NCBI GenBank assembly: GCA_946409885.1
Contig: CAMJYF010000053.1
Location: 1 to 8,274, forward strand
Direction: 5' to 3'
DNA length: 8,274 nucleotides
Source of the DNA: an uncultured Clostridia bacterium
Lineage (GTDB): Bacteria > Bacillota > Clostridia > Oscillospirales > Acutalibacteraceae
Of this stretch, positions 6,272-8,274 are shown piece after piece (the first letter of the stretch is position 1; each line of letters begins with the position of its first letter). Both the position numbers and the translations under genes were made by a program. The notes under the pieces were generated by a model. That model was not told where the DNA came from. It saw nothing but the letters and a program-made list of their open reading frames with translations, and made no database searches.

Positions 6272-8274
6272 ATGGATAAGAACGAGAAAACATCACGGTC
6301 CCCCAAAGACTGGTTCAAAGACAATCCCCCACTGAAAGGCAGCGGAAGCGCTCCCCGGGACGCCTCCCGTCCTGCATCCGCTCCAGTACCCGCTCCTACA
6401 CCTACTCCGGTGCCCGCTCCAGCTCCTTCTCCAAATCCCGCTCCGGCTCCCACTCCGGACAAGCCCACGCGGTCAGGAAAAGCGAAAAAGCGCAAAAAAT
6501 GGTCCCTTATTCTCCTTGCGGCCGCACTGCTGCTCAGCGCCGTCATCTTTCTGCTCACCGGAACGCTGTTCCGGAAGGTAAACGTCGTATTTGACTGCAA
6601 CGCTCCAGCGGAAGAAACAGATTATGAGCCGGAGCCGATGTGTCTGTCAAAGGGCGATGCCGTATCGCCCCCGGCCTTCCCGATCCGGGACGGCTACAAA
6701 TTTGCCGGGTGGTACCTGGACGAGGGCTGCACGTCAAAGTATGCGTTTGATTCTATCCCTGAAAAGAACCTGACGCTTTACGCCCGGTGGATCGATATCG
6801 ATTCCGAAGAGGCACAAATCACGGAGGAGGAATGGGCAGCTTTCCTGGAGGTGGAGAATTCCTTTTTGGATGTTGCCGCGCTCTACTGTGGGGAGGATGG
6901 ATACGTACCGGAAGCGAAAAGAAGTGCCGCGGTGGATGCCGTCGAACAGCGCGCAAAAGAGCTGCTGCGAGACGGCGTGATCACGTATGTATCACGGGAC
7001 AACAACTCTGTATACGTGGAGTTCGCGTCCTGCCTGTCATTTAGCCACTTTTTTTCTTCGCCGGACGAATCCTCAGGAGGATATCAGAAGATCAACTCAA
7101 TAGGAGTAGAGCCATTCATAAAACATGACTTTCTCATTTTTGACAATTATGGTATGCTCAAGTATATCTGGGGACCAGTAGCATCAGCGTTAGCAATGGA
7201 TATCAATGGATCACTTCCGTCTCATAGGCATAACACAATCTTTTACTCAGGCAACAGTGTGACATTTGACGAAATGAAAAATACGGAAACTGCAGATAAT
7301 GTTCTTTGGGATGGACATGGAAAATGGTTTGAGAAAGATGGACCAACGCTACTGACAAAAGAAACCGTTCCGGGCAATTTCGATGAAATTAAACTCTTTT
7401 GTAAGGCTCACCTAATAGGAAGTGGATATTACGAACTCGCCAAAATAAACAACGATCCAAACCGATATGTTGCCCTTACACCTAAATATGTCGAGGAATT
7501 CTTTGACCTTGATAACGCTTTGGTATACCTGAGTGCGTGCGAGTCCGGACGTGATGCCAGGTTGGCGGACGCCTTTATTGAAGCCGGCGCCGACGTCGTA
7601 TTTTATAACACAGGTGAAGAAGGTATCAACACGTGGTATACAGAATCAATGATGACTACTATCATACATTACATGATAGGTGATGGGTCAATCATAGAAA
7701 ATGGAGTCATAACAGGCGAAGCGGACGGGATCTTTCACACGGCTGCAGAGGCGTTGGAGCTTGCCCATGATTGTATGGAAATCTACTGCCGAGACAACGG
7801 CGTGGAATATCAACGAAAATGCATTCAAGTATTAGACTATGAAGAGAATAAAAAACTCTATAATAAAGCAACTGATAAACACATTACGATTAAAGATGAT
7901 AACGGAAATATCATTAAAGATATATTTGTGACAGAGGGTGATTCAAAACCTGAGTTGAGTTTAAACAGCGACGGTGATTACACCATTTGCAGCGGGATTC
8001 ATGGAACGTTGATTTCTTCCGATGATTCCATCGATTTAAGCAAAGTGGAATTGCTTTTGACCGGTCAGGAAATGCGTCAGCCGGATATCTACAAAGACGG
8101 TGAATTCTATTTTAACGATTTGCCGACAAGTGAAAAGAAAACAGACTTTGAGCACACGGTAGGCATCTCCGACGACGTTCCTTACAAGCTGACGATCTCA
8201 TACGAGGGAGAGCCGCTGCAGGTCATTGACGATATATTTGTCGCGAAGCATCACTTTACTCCGCTCGACAAGAT
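6272..8274 (+). CDS. Membrane-anchored caspase-like (CHAT-type) protein with InlB-type B-repeat, partial at 3' end
   Basis: The frame is open from ATG 6272 to the window edge: 667 residues plus two bases, with no stop. AAGGA at 6256-6260 is a plausible but distant (11 nt) ribosome binding site. Order: cytoplasmic Pro/Ala-rich segment (about 27-65), basic patch KAKKRKK (70-76), one transmembrane helix (77-100), then a B-repeat (Flg_new/InlB type, 103-174: VNVVFDCN, KGDAV, RDGYKFAGWYLDEGC, NLTLYARW). Next come a helical linker, a caspase-like fold (about 285-520), and a beta-rich tail from 534. Fold strands are FLIFDN, NTIFYSGN, VLWDGHG, ALVYLSACESG and ADVVFYNTG. His349 and Cys423 form the expected catalytic pair, and LADAFIEAGA follows the Cys as in CHAT domains. 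The positive-inside rule puts the catalytic part outside the cell. Base composition drops after about 7060. Substrate and biological role are unknown; C25/C11-type peptidases are the main alternative families. Confidence 0.88.
   Translation, partial: MDKNEKTSRSPKDWFKDNPPLKGSGSAPRDASRPASAPVPAPTPTPVPAPAPSPNPAPAPTPDKPTRSGKAKKRKKWSLILLAAALLLSAVIFLLTGTLFRKVNVVFDCNAPAEETDYEPEPMCLSKGDAVSPPAFPIRDGYKFAGWYLDEGCTSKYAFDSIPEKNLTLYARWIDIDSEEAQITEEEWAAFLEVENSFLDVAALYCGEDGYVPEAKRSAAVDAVEQRAKELLRDGVITYVSRDNNSVYVEFASCLSFSHFFSSPDESSGGYQKINSIGVEPFIKHDFLIFDNYGMLKYIWGPVASALAMDINGSLPSHRHNTIFYSGNSVTFDEMKNTETADNVLWDGHGKWFEKDGPTLLTKETVPGNFDEIKLFCKAHLIGSGYYELAKINNDPNRYVALTPKYVEEFFDLDNALVYLSACESGRDARLADAFIEAGADVVFYNTGEEGINTWYTESMMTTIIHYMIGDGSIIENGVITGEADGIFHTAAEALELAHDCMEIYCRDNGVEYQRKCIQVLDYEENKKLYNKATDKHITIKDDNGNIIKDIFVTEGDSKPELSLNSDGDYTICSGIHGTLISSDDSIDLSKVELLLTGQEMRQPDIYKDGEFYFNDLPTSEKKTDFEHTVGISDDVPYKLTISYEGEPLQVIDDIFVAKHHFTPLDK
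6380..6457 (+). repeat. Intragenic Pro-x repeat tract (A/V/T-P dipeptides)
   Basis: Residues 37-62 of the caspase-like protein alternate Pro with Ala, Val, Thr, Ser or Asn. The DNA is an imperfect hexamer series of the GCTCCN/CCGGCT type. Such Pro-x tracts are rigid, extended spacers. Here the tract lies on the predicted cytoplasmic side of the membrane helix. The low-complexity DNA could vary in length by slippage. Confidence 0.75.

Noticed and set aside
6052..6737. Minus-strand open frames at 6052-6600 and 6555-6737
   Set aside because: The first is antisense to the promoter, leader and Pro-rich tract, and its Gly/Ala run is only the complement of the Pro-x repeat. The second is antisense to the membrane helix and B-repeat.
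6591..7044. Short plus-strand frames 6591-6773 and 6787-7044
   Set aside because: They lie in an alternative frame within the long open frame from 6272, which carries a recognisable membrane helix and B-repeat over the same bases.

Overview
The window looks like chromosomal DNA from a GC-rich member of the Clostridia, probably a gut Oscillospiraceae-like organism. This rests on strong GGAGG-type ribosome binding sites, a DUF975 membrane protein, an InlB-type B-repeat domain on a surface protein, and intergenic DNA full of small palindromes and heptanucleotide tandem repeats. The lineage is an inference; there is no rRNA or other phylogenetic marker here. All genes that can be supported are on the + strand.

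Layout: (1) 1-77, the last 24 codons of an unidentified gene. (2) 78-355, an intergenic stretch with a palindromic inverted-repeat element (130-230) and a heptanucleotide array (276-324). (3) 356-1306, a DUF975 polytopic membrane protein with a Gly/Tyr/Gln-rich repeat tail, followed by an intrinsic terminator. (4) 1393-5928, an alpha-glucan degradation module with its own promoter: glycogen/maltodextrin phosphorylase (glgP, 1477-3885), then a GH13 alpha-glucan hydrolase (4066-5928). The two genes are separated by a second, perfect 24-bp inverted-repeat element (3889-4041). A heptad array and an intrinsic terminator close the module. (5) 5929-6271, an intergenic region with a perfect-consensus sigma-A-type promoter and a duplicated 25-bp sequence in the leader. 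(6) 6272-8274, a large reading frame with no stop before the window edge.

The glgP and GH13 enzymes fit together. Neither has a signal peptide, so both should act in the cytoplasm. The phosphorylase releases glucose-1-phosphate from chain ends, and the GH13 enzyme can open or trim branched or short dextrins that the phosphorylase cannot finish.

The most interesting gene is the last one. It encodes at least 667 residues: a Pro/Ala-rich cytoplasmic N-terminus, one transmembrane helix, one InlB-type B-repeat, and a caspase-fold domain with the CHAT-like His/Cys pair (GHG at 348-350, SACESG at 421-426). A beta-rich tail runs off the window. Base composition falls sharply inside this gene at about 7030-7080. 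It reads as a membrane-anchored, outward-facing caspase-like protease, or a protein derived from one, with no obvious partner in the window.
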